Notes: generated by a model not told the origin, from the letters alone. DNA of 64,000 bases from Desmodus rotundus (GCF_022682495.2 NC_071387.1:199060143-199124142), one strand, 5' to 3'; positions 23,956 to 35,922 are shown, numbered from the stretch's first letter. Numbers and translations are program-made.

Positions 23956-24700
23956 GGCTATAAGAAAGAATGTTATAATTTATTTCTAGCTGCAGAATCC
24001 TTTTCATTAAGTGATAGCCTTTAGGTAACCTAACAATGTATAACAGACAAAAAGTAAAACTACTCTGGGAGGGAGGGACAGGGGTCAAAGGCACGCTTCC
24101 CTGTGTCTCATTATAATATATCATATTAAGGTGCTTTTCAGCTTAGACATCCTGTGACTATAAGGGAACTCTCTGCAGCCAGAGGAGGAGGCAGGGGATC
24201 CTCAGGGCCCCAGATTGTTGGTCTCCTTTATCAGTGAGCCTCTTCCTAAAGCAAACAAGCAAAGAAAGAAATCCCACAGAAACAGGGTCAACGTGAGGAC
24301 TCAGGGAGCCAGCAGAACACTCAACGGGCATCCAGGCAAACTAAAACACACTCCAAGGAAGAGATAAGGTTTATGAAAAGGAAACCAACACAATCCCTTA
24401 AAAGAATTTCAACGTTAAACCATTCAGGCCAGGCTGCCAGACCACCAGGAGGCTGCAAAACATCCAAGGCTGGCCCTGAAAGAAAGGACTTCACAGGGAC
24501 CCGTGCCTTTATTTTCCTCTTTTGTTTCTTATTGCCCTGGGGTCAACCCCCTTCAGGTCCATATGTGTGGGAAGCTCACTGGACACAGCACACGTCCGCT
24601 GAGTCCTGCAGGACATCAGCACTTTGGGATAAGGGATTATAGGGGGAGTGACTACAAATTAATAAACCTGGAGTTTCACGTTCATCAAAACAAAGTATCC
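23956..24700. other. Unique sequence, no gene seen
   Basis: No repeat recognised. Overlapping frames at 24373-24642 and 24503-24757 (+) have no motif. Confidence 0.4.
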
Positions 24701-24705
24701 AACTC

Positions 24706-24921
24706 AGGAGTGTCACCAGATGAAAAACACAACACCCTGTTTTTAAATTTTAGATAAAAAACAAATTTCAGATACATTGGAATTTCATATAAGCAACAAA
24801 ATTTTTTAATTTTAAGTACTCCTTAAATATCGCATACTTTAAAAAAAAAGTACTTTTTATCTGAAACTCAGATTTAACGGAACATCCTGTATTTTTATTT
24901 GCTAAATCTGGCAACTCTAAC
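24706..24921. mobile_element. Palindromic MITE (family not assigned)
   Basis: The right half ends gctaaatctggcaactctaa, preceded by ggaacatcctgtatttttat and ctttttatctgaaactcaga. The left half carries the inverted counterparts (ggagtgtcaccagatg, accctgtttttaaatttta, acaaatttcagata). Arms are diverged but in mirror order, the structure of an old eutherian inverted-repeat DNA transposon. Confidence 0.65.
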
Positions 24922-25354
24922 CCTCAAGATGAAAACCCATTCCAGACCTACTCCAACATCCAAATTATCTTTAAAAACTCTTCCTTGGAAATGGCCTTTA
25001 TAAAATAAGGAACATTTCTTCCACTAGCCTCTATGGGGTTCAGGCTTCAGCCTCAGAGACTGGATGAAATTTCTGAAAATTGACAAGTGCTCTTCATAAA
25101 GTCTGATGAATGAGAATGATCAGCAAGGAGGCTCCATCCGGGGCCAAAGCACGGGGTGCTGCTCTGTGTAATGGAAACCGGCTGCCTCACGATGCTCGTT
25201 ATCCTTACTAACTCCTCCTGCCTGCGGAATAACTTCTCAGTTTTGTAGATTCCTTCTTTGTAAGGAATCCAGACAGAGCTACCTCTCCAGCCTCTGTTTC
25301 CACCCTCGTCTGGGGCCACACAGGCTGCCTGTCGATGGATGCTTGCACACTATC

Positions 25355-25485
25355 CCTCATGTTGCTGTCTCTGCCAAGAAAGCCCTTTCCGGCCCTACCT
25401 ACGTGATTGATAAATACTTGTCTTTCAAAACCCAGCTCAAATGTTACTTTTCCAAAGCCACCTTAAATCCTTTCTGAGATTTGTG
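25355..25485 (+). mobile_element. L2 LINE 3' fragment, sense
   Basis: gccaagaaagccctttccgg, aaacccagctcaaatgttac and ccaaagccaccttaaatcct match the conserved 3' region of L2 (cccagctcaaatgtcacctc). Confidence 0.65.
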
Positions 25486-25564
25486 AAAAGAAGAATGAAT
25501 GAATGATGGATGAACAAATGAACTGATAAAACTTTCCTATAAGATTTTCTCGCCTCTATTCTCA

Positions 25565-25830
25565 CCCCTCAAGCAATGGTTAGAAACACGGGCTTTGGAG
25601 TTCGGCAGACCCCAAACCAAGTCCCAGTTCCGTTACTGAGTAGATACATGATTTCAGACGAGACGTTTCACATCAAAGAAATGCAATCCCCTTATTTGTA
25701 AAACTGGGATAATGCAGCCCATTCCACAAAGGTTTGTGGGGATGATTAAATAAGATATAGTACAAAAAGCACTTAGTATAGTGCTTAACTCAGAGTAAAC
25801 ACGTAATAAATTGTAGCTATTATATCTTAC
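25565..25830 (+). mobile_element. MIR SINE, sense, near full length
   Basis: Nearly complete: atggttagaaacacgggctt, tggagttcggcagacc, ttactgagtagatacatgat, ttatttgtaaaactgggata, gtggggatgattaaataaga, gcacttagtatagtgcttaa and taataaattgtagctattat. Confidence 0.92.
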
Positions 25831-26009
25831 TACTGCCTATTGACTCTTTTCCCTGTGTGCTTTCAGTAACCCCGTATCACAGAACTTAAACCACTTCACT
25901 ACATGTAACTATTTATATAGGTCCTAGACAAGGATCACTTCTTACTTTCTTTCTTTTTTTTTGATTGTCAGCTTCTACCCCAGTTCCTGATGGTATAGAA
26001 GAGCCAGAG

Positions 26010-26215
26010 AACTAAAAGGCAGGGTCTACTATTTATTGAACCTAGCTACAGAACTATATGCTAGGCAGTATGCAAAACATTTCATATACTGCTTAATTCT
26101 CAGTGAAAGACTCACAAAATAGATAAAATTCTACCCATTTAAGAGACGAGAACCTACATCCGAAAAGCTCGGTGATTTGTTCATGCTGAGAGCCTGCCGG
26201 AGCACTGCCCACGCT
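26010..26215 (-). mobile_element. MIR SINE, antisense
   Basis: ctactatttattgaacctag, atatgctaggcagtatgc, atttcatatactgcttaatt, attctacccatttaagagac and aagctcggtgatttgttcat give the reversed MIR order. Diverged. Confidence 0.7.
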
Positions 26216-27690
26216 ACAGAGATTGGTCTCTTCACCTTGCCGTGTTCAGCTCTCCCCAAGGTCAGGGTGAATAACTGCACTCATGGAAAGGCGTAGAAAG
26301 TTTTACCCCAGCAGCAGGTAACCCAGGGATTGTGACGAGGAGTGAGGCGGGCAGTGGGGAGCACAAAGGCAGAGAGAAGTCAGGGCAAGTGCAGGGGAGG
26401 TGGGAAGGCCATCTTGGGCCGCCTCCCTCACTTTCTGGGATCCTTCAAAACTCTGTTACACATGTGGTTTAAGAAGCATCTGACTCATTATTTTGAAGCT
26501 AATATTTAAGAACATCAAATACAAATAAATCTGTTTCCTTGGAAGTAAATCAAACATTGTAGATAGCGCAGTCTTCTTTGTCTGACTCTCCAGTCTTGGC
26601 CTCCCCCGCTTCCTCTAAGGTGATGGGTGTTGCACTAGCTGCGTGCCCTCCAGCCACTCAGAAATACAGAAATATGTAGCCATCTAAAAGCCATAATGTT
26701 GTTTTATATTTAATTCCCGAGTGAGTGATTTTTACTGTGCACACACACCAGAGAAATCTCATTTACCTATTCTGTGTAGGCATTCTCTTCCCCCAAAATA
26801 GGCCTTCTCAGATTTCAGGATCCACCAAAGAGGGTGGAATTCCAAACAGGTATTTTTCCAAGGTACACAAGAAGGAAGCACATTTTCACAAGTTTGTTTT
26901 GGCATCAAGAATGTATATTTTCTCCAGGGCAGTTTGGGAATCATTATTTCAGAGATTTTCTGACAAAGAGATGAAGCTAATATATTTATTATTTAGTACC
27001 ACAAAGGTCTACCAGAAACTGGATTCCAAGAGAGAGATTGCAAAAGAAAGCCAAAATAAGGACTAACACCACTATCAAGAAGTGACCATGTTTTTTAAAA
27101 AACTTAAACCCAAACCAAACATTTGCAGAACACTTAAAGTGCCTTTGTGGATGGAATTTTGTGGAATGTGGTTGAAAACACTTGACTGGCTGTTATCTAG
27201 GCCTTCCCTAGTGCTGTGTTTCTATGATTCTAGTTATTCATGAACCAAGTGTCTGCATAAAGTGAATCCAGGCCGTGCAATGGAAGGACGTGGTCCTTTG
27301 GGCACCTCCGCAACCTCAGGCATCACAGGCCCATGGGCCTCAGGCGGGGTGGAGCCAGGTCTGACCTGGAAGAGCTCTTCTCTGCAACGCAAACAACCTC
27401 ATGTTGTTTCCCCTTCCTGCAACAACAACAAAAATGTTCACAAAGACATTTCTTCAAGTGTCATTTTCCTTGTTGAGACCATGTTCTTTCTGCAATAGAA
27501 GTGTTTTGCTGAGAGCTGTTCACAGCCATTTCCTTCAGTAATGGTGTGCTCTCTATTTCTGGTTAGGGCAAGGAAATCCACCAGCCTCTTCCTGGCAACT
27601 CTTTGCTACTTAGTATTAAATAATAAATCTTCTAGAATTATTGTTAATTTTTATTAGGTGAGTCATGGCATTGTACTTAGGTAAAAAATG
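26216..27690. other. Mostly unique sequence, no gene seen
   Basis: No recognised repeat. The 113-codon plus frame at 26725-27066 shows no domain and its region gives overlapping frames on both strands. Confidence 0.4.
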
Positions 27691-27693
27691 GTC

Positions 27694-27893
27694 CTTTTTA
27701 AAAAAATTTTTATTGATTTGAGCAAGGGGGAGAGAGAGAGAGAGCGAGAGAGAAAGGGATAAACATCAATTTGTTGTTCCACTCATTTATACATTCAGTG
27801 GTTGACTCTTGTATGTGCCCTGACCAGGGGTCAAACCAGCAACCACGGTGTATCGGGGTGATGCTCTAACCAACTGAGCTACCCAGCCAGGGC
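27694..27893 (-). mobile_element. Ves-type tRNA-derived SINE, antisense
   Basis: On the plus strand it runs from T-rich tail and (GA)n tract (gagagagagagagagcga) through gtgccctgaccaggggtcaa to gagctacccagccagggc. On the minus strand this gives the tRNA-like head gccctggctgggtagctc (A-box region) and B-box-like sequence, followed by a (TC)n and A-rich tail. Full length, typical of bat genomes; the main evidence for the host group. Confidence 0.9.
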
Positions 27894-28004
27894 CTGTCCC
27901 ATTTTTAGATGCATCTTGGAGTATTTAAGGGTGAAATGTCATGATGTCTAATAATGAGAGTATGTTTGAAAGTTTTCATGATAGTTTTAAGGGGGAGAAG
28001 TGAG

Positions 28005-28120
28005 AAAAAGAATATGGTAAAGTGCTGATGGGTTTTGAAAATATTTGATGATTTCATGGAGGTTCTGTGAACTCTTTACTTCCGTGTTATGTTTAAAATT
28101 TTCCATAACAAAAAGTTTAG
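28005..28120 (+). mobile_element. Old L1 3' end fragment, sense
   Basis: Ends gtttaaaattttccataaca then aaaagttt, the typical L1M terminus. The upstream part is diverged. Confidence 0.5.
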
Positions 28121-28219
28121 TTTGAAACTTTTGAAATGTGACCCATTACTAGATCTAAACCCATACTCACACTTTTCATTTTTTGTATTTACCCATTCTA
28201 TTGATTTATCACCCCAGTG

Positions 28220-28430
28220 ATGAGCAGCAGAGTGTAATGGTTAAGCTGCAGGCTCTGGAGCCACCGTGCCTGGATGCAAAGCCTAGCATTGTCCCCTTAT
28301 GAGTTCTGTGACTTGTGAGAGTTAGTGAATTTCTAAATCGGTCCATCTGAAAAATGGAGATAACTGCATTTTAACTTATTATGAAGATAAATAAGTCAGT
28401 AAATGCATTTAGATTAGTTATCATCATTGT
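28220..28430 (+). mobile_element. MIR SINE, sense
   Basis: gcagcagagtgtaatggtta, agctgcaggctctggagcca, ctgtgacttgtgagagttag, tccatctgaaaaatggagat and attatgaagataaataagtc match the MIR order. Confidence 0.85.
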
Positions 28431-28829
28431 TGGTTACAGAACTTCCAAAAGCAGAAAGGTTCTTCATGACATCATCTAGTCTAATTCCTTTGTTTAATAA
28501 AAGAAAAATTTAAGGTCAAAGTGTTAAAAAAATCAAAGCCTAAAGACACAAATCTGGATAAAATCAAAGCAGATTAGAATTAAGCTTTTGTCAAATCCAG
28601 GCCCAAGTCCTTTCATCTGTCTTTATAACTATAATTAAATTCAATATTGAATATATATTAAAGTGAATCAATTAAATCTATGCTCTCTGCTTAGCACTGA
28701 GTAAAAGACTAGATCTTTTCTCTTAAGTAATATACCATCCAGTCGAAAAACAGTAATAATGCTAGATTTTGTGTAGTAACTTTCCCTTTTCAAAATGCTT
28801 CTAACAAGTTCAGGGATAGGAAAAACTGA

Positions 28830-29065
28830 TCTCTGGTGGTAGAAATCAGCATAGTGGTTGCTTCTGGGTAGAATGGATTAGTTGGGAGAGGATATAACAG
28901 AACTCATATACGGGACATGATATAAGGGATTTGAGAGGACTTTTTGGGGTGCTAGAAATCTTAATTAGTATCTTAATTAGTGTGTTGGTTACACAGATGT
29001 ATATAATTTCTAAAACTCGCCAAAGTGTATACTTAAGGTGTGTACATTTCACTGTATGTAAATAA
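28830..29065 (+). mobile_element. Old L1 3' UTR fragment, sense
   Basis: catagtggttgcttctgggt, gactttttggggtgctagaa, ggttacacagatgtatataa, taaaactcgccaaagtgtat, acttaaggtgtgtacatttc and actgtatgtaaataatttta reproduce a well-known L1M 3' UTR order. A 13-bp unit (atcttaattagt) is doubled inside it. Confidence 0.82.
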
Positions 29066-30130
29066 TTTTAAGCCAAATTTTAAAATATCCTTCTCCATGT
29101 ATTTCCCTGGCTTCTCACCAGTTCACTACTGCAACAGATATGCCTTTAGCATTGAGAAAATTGGAAGTTTTAAAAGGCAATGCTTTAAGATATACAGCCA
29201 AGCTCAAGCTAGGAGTGGGCCTCTTGATTCCTGGTCCAATGTAATCTCAAATTCAAGAGTAATTTGAGACAACACAAGGTATTAATAAAAGTGGGTGAAG
29301 AGAGGGGGCATAGAAGAAGTACTAGACTTGCTTGGAGAAAATGTGAAGGAAGAGACCAACACAGGACAGGTGCACTGAGGAGGGCTGCGCGGGGGAGAGG
29401 GCCTTGTCTGAGTCTTCCCTGCTGGTCTGATTGCTCTGTTAGCATGTGCCCCTCCCCGTCAGTATGTTTCAAACTATCTGACAGCAAGAACCACATTGCT
29501 CGCAGTGGGCTCCAGGCAGAAACACCATTACTTCAGCTTGCCCTGTGGTCCCTCTAATTCTGCTTCTCCATCTCTCCTTTCAGTTCCTTTCCAATGAGCT
29601 TCCGGAACACTATGCCCTGGGGATCAGTTCTGAGCCAAGTGTCTTTACTTTCCTAATGGCAGAAGCCTTGAGACCCTGAGAAGAAGAACAAAGCCCCGGG
29701 CATTCTTTGGGATACTGTGAGTGTTTAATGGTTAAAATAAAAGTCCATTGTGCCTTATTCTTCCCTCCCGATCTTATCAACACGGAAAGTAATGCCCTTT
29801 GCTCAATGGCAAAGAAAAGCACAATGTGGTCTTTAATCTGTCAGTCGGTGTTTATGGGAACCATTTGGCACCACGTAAGCAAACGGGTTTTGTTAGGTGG
29901 GGGAAACGTTGTCATTTTACACAATGGATGTGAGCTGGGTGGTGTGATGTCAGCACTGTCTGGAGGTAGAACCACCCAGTAGGGAGATCTAAACCGCTCC
30001 TGCTTTTATTGGCTTCAAGGGCCCCTTTAACTGCACGTAGCTGAGTGACTCAGTAGTTCCCTGACGTATACAACTCTCACAATCTACAATGCTCTAGCTT
30101 TCAGGACTGTAAGTTTCCGTAAGGGCAAGG
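29066..30130. other. Unique sequence, no gene seen
   Basis: No repeat recognised. Antiparallel overlapping frames at 29209-29557 suggest chance open frames in a GC-richer patch. Confidence 0.4.
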
Positions 30131-30137
30131 ATGATGA

Positions 30138-31265
30138 GTGATCCAGTTACTCAGCAGATCTGCCAAAGCTGAGACCTGCGTCTTCCTTGTGGATCTCAAT
30201 ACAAAATTGATAGTTGATTATTCTCTGGCTTACTTGGTTTTTAATTGCTTCATCCCCTGTTGCTTGCCAGACCACAACGAAGCTCCCAGGGAGAAACTTT
30301 ATCATGGTGCTAGTGTAGTCAAACCAAAAAAAAATGGAGGTTCAGCTGCCTGTCGCCACAAAGCCAAGTTTGTGCGGCAGATGCTGGTGCAAAAAGAAAG
30401 TGGTTTTGTTCAGGTGCTGCATGATCTGGTAGATGGTGGACTCCTATCTCAAAACCTATCTCCTCGGCAAGATCAAGAAAAAACCAGCGCCCAGAGTTCC
30501 TGCTCCAACTTAAAGTGCAGTCCTTTGGAGGCTGCAGGCTGCTGCTAAGCAGTTATAGTCCCCATCTAGGTAGCTTATCTCGTTCCCGGCTGCTGTTCAT
30601 CTCAGGTTCCCTCCTGGAGCCTGTGTGTGGAACTTGCACTGCCATGGGCCAAGCAGCTACTAGGGCCACAAGGTCATGTTCTCCTGGAAGAGCAAGCAAA
30701 TGCACCTGTGGTTGCGTGACCAGGTGGGCAAGGGAGAGAGGCTCCCTCCTGGAGGCCTTAGCAGCCACATGGTCCATGGAGAAAACAGGCCAGTGCACCA
30801 CGTGAGTTCAGGTCATGAGCAGGAGTCACAAGTCTGAGAGCTTCTTTGTTCCCCTGGGATTATATTAGCTCGGGTATGGAGTGGGCCAGGTGCTTTCTCA
30901 AAATGACAAACTAACTTCCAAGAGTTTCACATGCTTTGGGTCGATCCACTTCCTAAGCAATCCCTTCTTTCCCGAGGCTAGACTGCCAGGCCTCTTTGGT
31001 CCAGCACCTCCTCTGGCACCATTTTGACTTCTACGGTGCATATGCCTGCCTTCCCCTGGTCCCACCCCCAATCTCATACCAGAAGTGGGGTGCAGGGCTT
31101 TTTTCTCTATCCAATTATCTTGCTAGCTTTTTGTGCTCAGGCACTATCCATTGACATTTCTAGCTCTTCATGTGCTCAGGGTAAGAACTTCTCCCTGCTG
31201 CCATCTTGGCCAATGGGAGAGACTCCCCAGCACTCCAGACAGACTGTCTACTGGAAACACTAGGC
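30138..31265. other. Unassigned GC-richer segment with a 136-codon open frame
   Basis: The plus frame 30138-30548 (136 codons) has a basic centre around HKAKFVRQMLVQKESGF and a Cys-rich end. I compared it mentally with ribosomal proteins and found no convincing match. 30550-31265 is GC-richer than its flanks, with short open frames on both strands and words such as gccatcttggccaatgggag near 31200. It could be a decayed retrocopy, part of an old endogenous retrovirus or LTR, or unique DNA. No TG...CA ends, PBS or target duplication was found. Confidence 0.25.
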
Positions 31266-31289
31266 CCTAGAAAGTAATAACTACATACC

Positions 31290-31475
31290 TTTGTCACAGC
31301 AGTTATCATTTCCTGACGAGCTACTATGAGCTAGACATTGGATTCCTACAATAACCCTCTTAGATGGTATAATACTAATTAAAACCCTCACTTCACAAAC
31401 CAAGGCTACCAAAGTAGACAGTGACAGAGCTATGATTTGATTTCATGTCTAACTAAAAATCTCACATGCTTTTCA
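31290..31475 (-). mobile_element. MIR SINE, antisense
   Basis: gacgagctactatgagctag, acattgg, caataaccctcttagatggt and gtagacagtgacagagctat keep the reversed MIR order. Strongly diverged. Confidence 0.6.
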
Positions 31476-32197
31476 TTAACCCACACCTCTCGTGGTATTT
31501 CCATGATAAGAAAACATTTTTAGCTTTATCTATATAACTCTCAAACTTTAGTGGTTCCTTTCTGCATGTTAAGTTAAATTAAAACTTTTCAAGCTATCTT
31601 TTAGCATTACTTGCCTTAGCAATTCTTGTCAGAAAAGCATGAGATGGAATTGCCCAATGATCAATGGCTAGATATTTTTTATTTGTCCTGCCATATGCAT
31701 TTTCTCCATTTTCCAATAACCTCTGCGCCCTGGAAAGCAGTCTTTATGGAATACATCATTTAGTGTTCTACCCTCTGTCTTTCAATTGGGTTTATGCAAT
31801 GGGAGTGGGGGGACACTTGATGGAAGCCAAGATAGAAAAAACAATGTTGATGTGAATGATATTTTTCTTGCTGTTATAATTCTGGCATTGCTGGACACCA
31901 GAGAGGTTCTAAAGATTGGCTAGGTTTGTCTATAATGGGCACAGTTCCTATCCAGTGGTTCTCTTCAAGAACCACAGCTATTATCTTTAGGGTGAAACTC
32001 TTCCCTTCACTTGCTCAGTTTTAGGGGTACCAACTTCTCTCCATTTTTGCTAGCCCCAGGGTGCTTCACTATCCTGTATTAGTTTCCCTTAAGCTTACTT
32101 GTATCTGTGCGAATAGTTTCTAAGTGAAACTTTCCTCCATTGCTCCATGTGAGGATCTCATGTATTTCTCTCAGGGATTTGGACTGATCCACCCTGA
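31476..32197. other. Unique sequence, no gene seen
   Basis: Nothing recognised. Confidence 0.4.
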
Positions 32198-32765
32198 GCC
32201 TGTCATGCATACATTTATACATTCATTCCACAAATATCTTGAGTGCCTATTGTGTACCAGGCACTGAGTTTACAATGCTGACAAATACAGCCTCTGTTCT
32301 CCTACAGCATAAAATACAGTACAGTAGACAGATTAAATAGATGACCCCACAAACCAATGGAAAACTACAATTGTGCCAGGTGCCATGGCCCTGTGGAAAC
32401 TAGTGATAGGAGTCAGTCAAGTCAGGGAAATTAAAAAGGCTCGCATGGAAAAGGAAAACATGAGCAGACATCTAAAGGGCAAACAGGCATTCATTGGGCA
32501 TAGAAGGAAAGAAAGAAGTTAATGGCTGATAAAGGCCCGTGTGGCTAGAACAGAGAAAGCAGAATGCTTGAAAAGAAAGATGAAGTTGAACAGGCTTCGC
32601 AGACCATATTGAACATTAGCCTTTATCCTCTAGTTAGAGTGTGGAGATTAGATCGGAAGACCAGAGCAGGCTGAACAGACCAGGTGGGAGTGTGTTGCTG
32701 AAGTAGACAAGGTGAGAAGTGATCTAAATGGTGGTGGGAGAAATGGAAAGAAATTGATAAATTCG
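32198..32765 (-). mobile_element. L2 LINE 3' region, antisense, about 570 bp
   Basis: Begins with the reversed L2 terminus (attcattccacaaatatctt, gagtgcctattgtgtaccag) and continues through further reversed L2 blocks: ggccctgtggaaactagtga, ggcccgtgtggctagaacag, attagcctttatcctctagt, agagtgtggagattagatcg, accaggtgggagtgtgttgc, aaatggtggtgggagaaatg. The collinear order over almost 570 bp makes the call firm despite divergence. Confidence 0.85.
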
Positions 32766-33059
32766 CCCTTCCCTGGGGAATTAAAGTGCTCAGTTCCTCA
32801 CACACGCGAACACAACTGTCTGGATAATGACTTCTCAGCAAGCGGACCAATGCTGCCTTCTCATTGTGGAACAGGGGTCCAGAGACACTGCTCTACGTTA
32901 AAGAAAGAGGGCGAAGTCAGACTTGCAGTTGTTGACACGGGCTCAGCACATAAAACCTGTCCCCATACTGACCTCCTGCCTTTCCCTCTACGTCTTCTTC
33001 CATCTCAGAAATTCCGAAGAGGGGCAGTCCAGAGAGGCCTGAGAGGTCCAGACAGACTT

Positions 33060-33175
33060 GACTGCGTTCCCATCTTGGCTCCTTCACTTGCAGTGTTGAC
33101 TATGCTATTAAGTAATTTGTATGACATGAGAGTAATAAGTAAACCATAGGGTTGTTGTGAAGATTAAATTAAGTG
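33060..33175 (+). mobile_element. MIR fragment, sense
   Basis: ctgcgttcccatcttggctc, ttcacttgcagtgttgac, then gggttgttgtgaagattaaa ttaagtgatat, matching the middle and 3' parts of MIR. Confidence 0.65.
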
Positions 33176-33674
33176 ATATATATAGGTAGCTAACTCAGGT
33201 AACAGAAAACTCTGATTTAAAAGGACTTAAACAAAGAAAACTTACTGTCTGATATATTGGAAACTCTTAGGTATGGCATATTTCAAGGTTGATTGACTCA
33301 GCAGCTTAATTAATTTCTTTCTAACTTTCTACCCCTCGCTCTTGATGTGTTGACTCCTCCTTGAGCTGGCTCTCCTCATGATCAGAAGTTGGAAGTATCA
33401 CATTTAATGACAGAAACACCTAGAGATAGAAAGAAATATCTTTTTCACTACTGTGGACTTGAATGTGAGAAACCTTTATCAAGCAGCAACAGACATATCT
33501 CATTAACTAGAACCGGAATGGAAGAAATACAAAGGCAGGGAATTTTATCGTTTTGCTTACTGATATATCCCAAAATAGCAGGTTAGGACTAATAACTATT
33601 TGATGTTTAATATACCTCACACCTAACTCTAATCCCCCTACTAGTAGGCAAAGTGGGATTACCACGTATTGGCA

Positions 33675-33860
33675 CTTTTCTGTAAAAGGCAAAATAATAA
33701 TGATTTTAAGCTTTGCAAGCCATTTACAATCTCTGCAGTATATTCTTTTTTCAATCCTGTAAAAATGTAAAAAATATTGCAGGCTCATGGGTCTTCAAAG
33801 GAAGGACCTGGGACTGGCTGGTCCGCAGGCCATCGTCTGGGGACCGCTGCCTTCGACTAA
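33675..33860 (-). mobile_element. hAT-type MITE fragment, antisense (same type as 54645-54870)
   Basis: gattttaagctttgcaagcc, atttacaatctctgcagtat, attgcaggctcatggg and the right flank gtccgcaggccatcgtctgg match the reversed order of the element whose sense copy starts gtcagcaaactatggcc at 54651. Diverged with internal loss. Confidence 0.5.
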
Positions 33861-34965
33861 TTGCGTGGGGTGAAACGGGCGGAGAGTCGAGCACCATGGC
33901 CAGTAGAGCATGTACAACATTCAGCAGAGTCCTCCACGTGTATAAAGAACTGTTATCATTAGCTTCATTGTTATCGATCATGTCATGTGTCCCTGGTTCT
34001 TGGTATTTTAGGACAGTGGAACTTTAGAGACCTCTGCTCTGTGACAAACCTGCCCTAAGGAGTTGATCACCTCTATCCCCGGACTTGAAGCAGCGCCTGG
34101 GGTAGGAACCGTGTAGCCTCTATGTAGAAAGGTATACCATACAAGAGTAAGTGGAGATTTCTAAAACCACAAACCCAGGGTCAAAACCCAAGACTCACAA
34201 AATTAGCAGAAGGTGTAATAGGTGTATTATGTGGAAGCCATGAGTTCTAATCTCAAATATTCAAAAATTCAAAGTCAAAAATGTGAAGTAAGTTCCTTTA
34301 CTATCTCAGTCTTGAGCAGGCTAATAGGCAACAAGTCCCACTAAGGTAAAATCCTATGCATTATTTTTTGCACACAGAACTCTTTTGCCCAAGTCCTATG
34401 ACACCTCAAAAAAAAAAACTGCCTTTCAGGCTTATAGTTGACTAATCATCTTCATTGTTTTATATTGTCTTAAATAGCAGCCCATTGAAACTGGGAAGAA
34501 TATTATCATTATTACCCTCAATCATTGGGGATATTAAAAATAACAACCAATACGTCTTAGGACCAACCATAATCCGGAAATGGAAAAGGTCTTTAATGCC
34601 CCCTGCTGAGCCTCACATTAACTCTTTTGTTGCCGAATCAGGGCAGAGGAAGAGGAAATCCAAAAGGAGGGGGTCAGTTGCAGTGGCTGTTCACCAAACA
34701 GTGCAGAAGCCATCACCATTTTAATCAACAATATGGCTGTAGGACGAGTGTGCGCCAATGACTGCCAGTCCTACCTGCACTTGCCAAGCGGGAAAACAAT
34801 GGCCATTCTAGGACTATAAGTTACTAAAGGCAGAGCTTGAATTCAAAGTTAGTCGTCAAGGATTCAAATTCTCTGCTGTTTTCTCTCTGCCACCCACTGC
34901 TTTACTTATGTGTCCTTTCTCACATCCCATAGACTGCCCTAGTCACTCGCTCAGACCAGGGAAAA
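33861..34965. other. Unique sequence, no gene seen
   Basis: Eight CpG dinucleotides cluster at 33823-33889 on its left edge. A-run at 34408-34419. Nothing else recognised. Confidence 0.4.
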
Positions 34966-34969
34966 GACA

Positions 34970-35062
34970 GAAGACGTATGTTCTCGTCCTACTTCTGCTA
35001 TTTATTAAGAGTGACACCTTGGGCAATCTGCCTGATCCTACAAGACTGAATTTCTTCCCTGG
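34970..35062 (+). mobile_element. MIR fragment, sense
   Basis: Words ctacttctgctatttattaa, gtgacaccttgggcaatctg and gactgaatttcttccc match the MIR core. Short. Confidence 0.5.
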
Positions 35063-35199
35063 GGAAATCACACTAAGCATGTCTGCACAGCAGGGCAGCT
35101 GAAGAAAAGCTTTGTAAAACATGAAGTGCTACTCAGATGTTAGCCGTTGACACTATATGCAGATTGGCAGTGTTCACCTTAAGAATCGGAAGGTCGAAA

Positions 35200-35340
35200 T
35201 TAGAATTCTTTCTCCAGATGAGAAAACTCAGACTTCTGAGAGATTAAATTACTCACCCAAGGTCACACAGCTAGTGATAATAGAGCCAGAACTGATTTCA
35301 AAGCTCTTGACTTCCAATTCAGGACTCTTTGCTGGAGCAA
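35200..35340 (-). mobile_element. MIR SINE, antisense
   Basis: ctccagatgagaaaactcag, gagagattaaattactcacc, caaggtcacacagctagtga and agagccagaactgatttcaa are a clear reversed MIR core. Confidence 0.88.
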
Positions 35341-35784
35341 CTTCCGAACCCACATCATAAGCTGCCTACAAAGATGAAACATGAATGATCCTTAATTACA
35401 GTCACAGCGCTCTTGGCAGGCCTTTGTCATCAGCTTCTTCCAAGTCTGCAGGATGAAGGCCTGTGTCTGGCCCGGCAGACAGCGTCTATAGTTTAGGGTT
35501 CACCTGGCCAATTGCCAGGTCACTCCAGCAGCTCTGAAACAGCAGACAGAAGACAGTGTGGATGGGGACAGTGCCTGTCCTACCAGGATCTGACTTTCAA
35601 GTCGTCACCTGCCATAGGACAAAAAGTCGAGCTTTCCAGGGAGACAACTGAGAAGAAAGAGTATTCTCAGCCTAGGAAGATTCAGCCCAGGTTGCTTCAA
35701 AAAAACAACCCTAACCGAGAAGCAACAAGGTGGAATGTTATAGATCTTCCCCACTCCCAGAACTCCAGGTAAGTTGAGTAAAAT

Positions 35785-35922
35785 TGGCCAGCTGCCTCTT
35801 GTAAGTGCCCCAACCAGGGACCGAACCTGCAACCTAGGTATGTGCCCTGACCAGGAACTGAATCTGTGACGTTTCAGTTTATGGGATGATGCCCCAACCA
35901 AATGAGCCACACCGGCCAGGGC
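35785..35922 (-). mobile_element. Ves-type SINE, antisense, 3' truncated
   Basis: On the minus strand: head gccctggccggtgtggctca, a B-box-like ggtcagggcaca region, then the second box ggttcggtccctggttgggg. It stops shortly after the gaggca word, with no (TC)n tract or A-tail, so the 3' end of the SINE has been lost or never copied. It belongs to a different Ves subtype from the copy at 61901. Confidence 0.85.

Noticed and set aside
27694..27893. tRNA-like A- and B-box sequences in the Ves copies as tRNA genes
   Set aside because: They are joined to SINE bodies with (TC)n and A-rich tails, and no cloverleaf with a proper acceptor stem is evident.
30345..30440. Ribosomal protein L36 retrocopy (KFVRxM...GF similarity)
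   Set aside because: Only a handful of residues agree, and spacing and flanking sequence do not follow the protein.
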